From positions 248,001 to 312,000 of the forward strand of contig OZ244040.1 in assembly GCA_965215035.1 (NCBI GenBank): 64,000 nucleotides of DNA. The letters run 5' to 3'. The position numbers were made by a program, and so were the translations under genes. Of this stretch, positions 61,626 through 64,000 are shown piece by piece (positions within the stretch are counted from its first letter, which is position 1; each line of letters opens with the position of its first letter). The stretch is from Azophilus sp965215035. GTDB lineage: Bacteria; Pseudomonadota; Gammaproteobacteria; Pseudomonadales; Azotimanducaceae. The notes under the pieces are model-generated. The model was not told the origin of the DNA. It saw nothing but the letters and a program-made list of their open reading frames with translations, and made no database searches.

Positions 61626-64000
61626 TCATGGCGGGGGCCTCCCGCCGCCTCCGGAGCCGGCGACGACGATGGCGCCCTCCCAGATCCGGCCCTCATCGGT
61701 GAACTGGCCGGTGCGGAGCTCGGCGATGGGATAGTCCGGCAGTCTACGCACCGCCGCGCAACGCTCTCCGCCCCCTGTGTATTCTTTCATCCGGAAATCC
61801 AGATTGTCGAAACCGTATCGCCGGCGCCCATCGGGAAGATCACGCCCATCGACCGGAACCACGTGCAGGAAGAAGGTCGCGTCGTTGTCGCCCGGGCGGC
61901 ACGGCTGCCTGAAGTAGAGCAGACGCTTGCCCAGCAGGTGGACATCGAACACCGAGCGGATGGCGGGCACCCTCGTCCGCTCGACCTCCTCCAGCCGGGA
62001 CGGATCGTCGACGACCGACCGGGCCCACTCCGGGGGCGTTATGGCGGTGGCCCGGCACAGCCCCGTCCCGCTGACCGTCCAGCGCTGGAGTGCCGGTATG
62101 TCCGTCTCTTCGTTCGACCAGGGCCATACCAGCAGCTCGTCCGGCGCGCAGTTCCCGGCGAACGCCTGCACTCGGGGCCTTAGGGGACTTAGGGGAAAAG
62201 ATCGATTCACCACGAACCCCAACTCCCCAGAGCGGTAGTCGAAATCCGGCACCGCCTTCTCCCAGGACAGGCCAGCGTAGTACATGTCTCGCACACGCAG
62301 GCTGCGCCCGGCAAAACGGTCGAGAACCCACTCCTCGTCCGGTGCGTCGAAGGACATCCACAACTCCGGTCCGAACCGCACGGCATACTGCGCCCGCATG
62401 AATGCCTGCAATTGACTGCGCGCCGCGGGACGCACGGCGATATTGACGCCCCGCTCCTCGAGGTAGCCCGGCGGCGGCCGCCGGTCATGGCCGATTTCGC
62501 GTTCATGGTTGGCACGGGTCACCGGGTTGCGGGCCACGGTGGCATCGGTCAGGCCGAATCTGTCGATGATTTTCAGGTCCGGGAGATAATAGTATTGGAT
62601 TCCGAGGGCACCCCCGGCCATCAGCGCGTCCGGGGGAAGCACGCCCCGCTCCATGTGCTCGTAGGCCTTGTACCGTCGAAGTTGGCGTGCGGCGAACTCG
62701 CGGTGTACTGCAAAGGATGTAGCAACATGCTGTTGAGCAGCTTGGCGTCGCAGGTCGTTGGAGATGGCGACGAGCATCGGCATTCCCGGGGCGGCCGGTA
62801 GCCATCCGGCGTTTTCATCATCCAATTCTATATGCGGCCTGCTAATGCGCTCGCGTATCGCAGCCCCCTCGAACAGCCGCGCGCCCTGGATTGCGCCGGC
62901 ATAGAACAGCACCGGCACGAAAACGGCCACCGCGCAGGCCCGCGCGCCCATCCCACCAAGCCCGGGAAGACGGGAACGCCAACGCCCGGCCGCCAGGCGC
63001 GAGCCGAGGCGCGCGACCCCCCGACGCCGCGGGCAGCGCCAGCAGCGGCCAGTAGAAGTCCAGCGGCCGGTACTCGAAAAGGTCCCCGCCAATCCGCATC
63101 ACGTAGGCCATGTGGACGCCCACCAGCAGGAGCGGTAGCGCGAACGCCCCGTCCCGGCGCGCCCGCCAGCGCTCGCGCGCCGCCACGGCGGCCAGCGGCA
63201 GCAGCAGGTACAGCCCCGTCTCCAGCGCCGCCGCCCACAGGTAGCGAAAACCCGACCCGTACCAGGGCCGCACGTGCTTGGCGTAATACGTGTTGGGCAG
63301 CCACTCGCCATAGTAGGCGTGGCGGAACAGGTAGTGCGCGGCCACCAGCGCCACGAACGGCGCCGCCAGCCACGCCAGCCGCCGCCAGTCCGGCCGGAGG
63401 CGCCCGGCGTCCGCCATCGTCTGCAGGGCGAACCAGCCGATGCACAGGCCCCCGACCAACAACCCCTCGGGCCGGGTATAGGCCGCCAGCGCCAGGCTCA
63501 GCGACGCCGCCGCCAGGCCCCGGCGCTCCGACCGCCACAGGCTCAGGCACACCACCGCCACCACGATGAACAGGGTGAACTGCCGCGTCTCCAGCCCCCC
63601 GCCCGAGGTCCACACCGCGAACGTGGCGCTGGAGCACAGCAGGCCGAACGCCATCCAGGCCACCAGCCACCGCTGGCGCACCCACGGCAGGCGGGCGAGC
63701 CACACCCCCAGCGCGGCGACGGTGCCGACGGTGCAGGCCACCGACAGCCAGGGCGCCGCCAGCTCCGGGGGTATTCCAAGCACCTTCCACAGCGCGGCCA
63801 GCTCCAGCACCCACAGGAGGTTGGTGTAGCCCTCCACGTATTCGCCGGGGTTGAACACCAGCCCGTGGCCCTCCAGCAGGTTGCGGGCGTAGCGGAAGCT
63901 GATGAAGGCGTCGTCGCAGAGGAACCAGGCGGCGGCGGAGAGCCAGCCCAGCAGCGCCAGCCACGGCAGGAACGACAGCGCGACTCCCGCCCCCCGGACC
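61626..64000 (-). CDS. membrane glycosyltransferase, frameshifted, 5' end off the window
   Basis: The frame enters from beyond base 64000 and reads DDAFISFRYARNLLEGHGLV, NPGEYVEGYTNLLWVLE, AAYTRPEGLLVGGL and YYGEWLPNTYYAKHVRPWYG, typical of GT-C fold polyprenyl-phosphate sugar transferases with multiple membrane helices. Near 63020 the homology shifts by one base to the frame ending at 61626: LLALPAAS continues as VARLGSRLAAGRWRSRL, VAVFVPVLFYAGAIQGARLF, and a large periplasmic C-terminal domain (DLKIIDRFGLTDATVARNPV). The shift coincides with a run of six C (63017-63022). This is either a sequencing error or a true disruption. The substrate is unknown. Confidence 0.8.

Overview
The window is a GC-rich (roughly two-thirds G+C by eye) stretch of a bacterial chromosome, most likely from an aerobic, Gram-negative gammaproteobacterium. 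The signs are an lptE-holA pair, a c5-type cytochrome lipoprotein, OxyR with its two redox cysteines, two TonB-dependent receptors and an outer-membrane assembly lipoprotein. No rRNA, tRNA, CRISPR array, prophage or intact insertion sequence was recognised. Species cannot be named from the sequence.

Layout. 1-8.8 kb: end of an alpha/beta hydrolase gene, a PaaI-type thioesterase, a Nudix hydrolase with an in-frame 204-bp duplication at its 3' end, a YegD-like Hsp70, msrA, a Sel1-repeat lipoprotein, mnmH and a LysR regulator. 9.2-18.5 kb: an M48 peptidase and DUF898 membrane protein pair, a eukaryote-like (type 2) ileS, a luciferase-like oxidoreductase, and an MFS and a MATE transporter. 18.8-22.8 kb: a peroxide-defence block (rubrerythrin, CCG-domain Fe-S protein, DUF3501, OxyR) and an LRAT-like protein. 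23.2-28.4 kb: cytochrome c5, a duplicated coiled-coil membrane gene, a methionine-type aminotransferase and ahcY. 28.4-37.1 kb: a YhaO/YhaN-type nuclease-ATPase pair and three exported amidohydrolases. 37.2-46.0 kb: one plus-strand run of MoxR ATPase, VWA protein and a complete oligopeptide ABC transporter (oppABCDF). 46.1-53.2 kb: two TonB receptors, a Nudix hydrolase and a small monooxygenase-fold protein. 53.2-56.2 kb: the lower meta-cleavage pathway (mhpE, mhpF, mhpD). 56.4-61.4 kb: a CobT/CobS-type pair, a SixA-like phosphatase, holA and lptE. 61.6-64.0 kb: a frameshifted membrane glycosyltransferase running off the edge.

The most unusual content is not in the proteins. I find four families of short non-coding repeated elements, none with a transposase. 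Family A is 89 bp with GG-starting inverted ends (2 copies). Family B is 99 bp and palindromic (2 copies). Family C is a roughly 130-bp promoter/leader-like element with a stem that covaries between copies (3 copies). Family D is 138-150 bp, AT-rich, with 16-bp inverted ends (3 copies). Their insertion history can be read inside the window: an A copy sits in a B copy and another in a C copy, both flanked by imperfect 8-bp duplications, and uninterrupted paralogues show the empty sites. Two inverted D copies bracket the MFS gene. Two D copies end a few bases before the ribosome-binding sites of downstream genes.

Other points of interest are a 68-codon frame joined by ATGA overlaps at both ends inside the mhp operon, an OppC permease carrying a fibronectin-III-like insert, and a coiled-coil gene whose 66-bp repeats are absent from its neighbouring paralogue.
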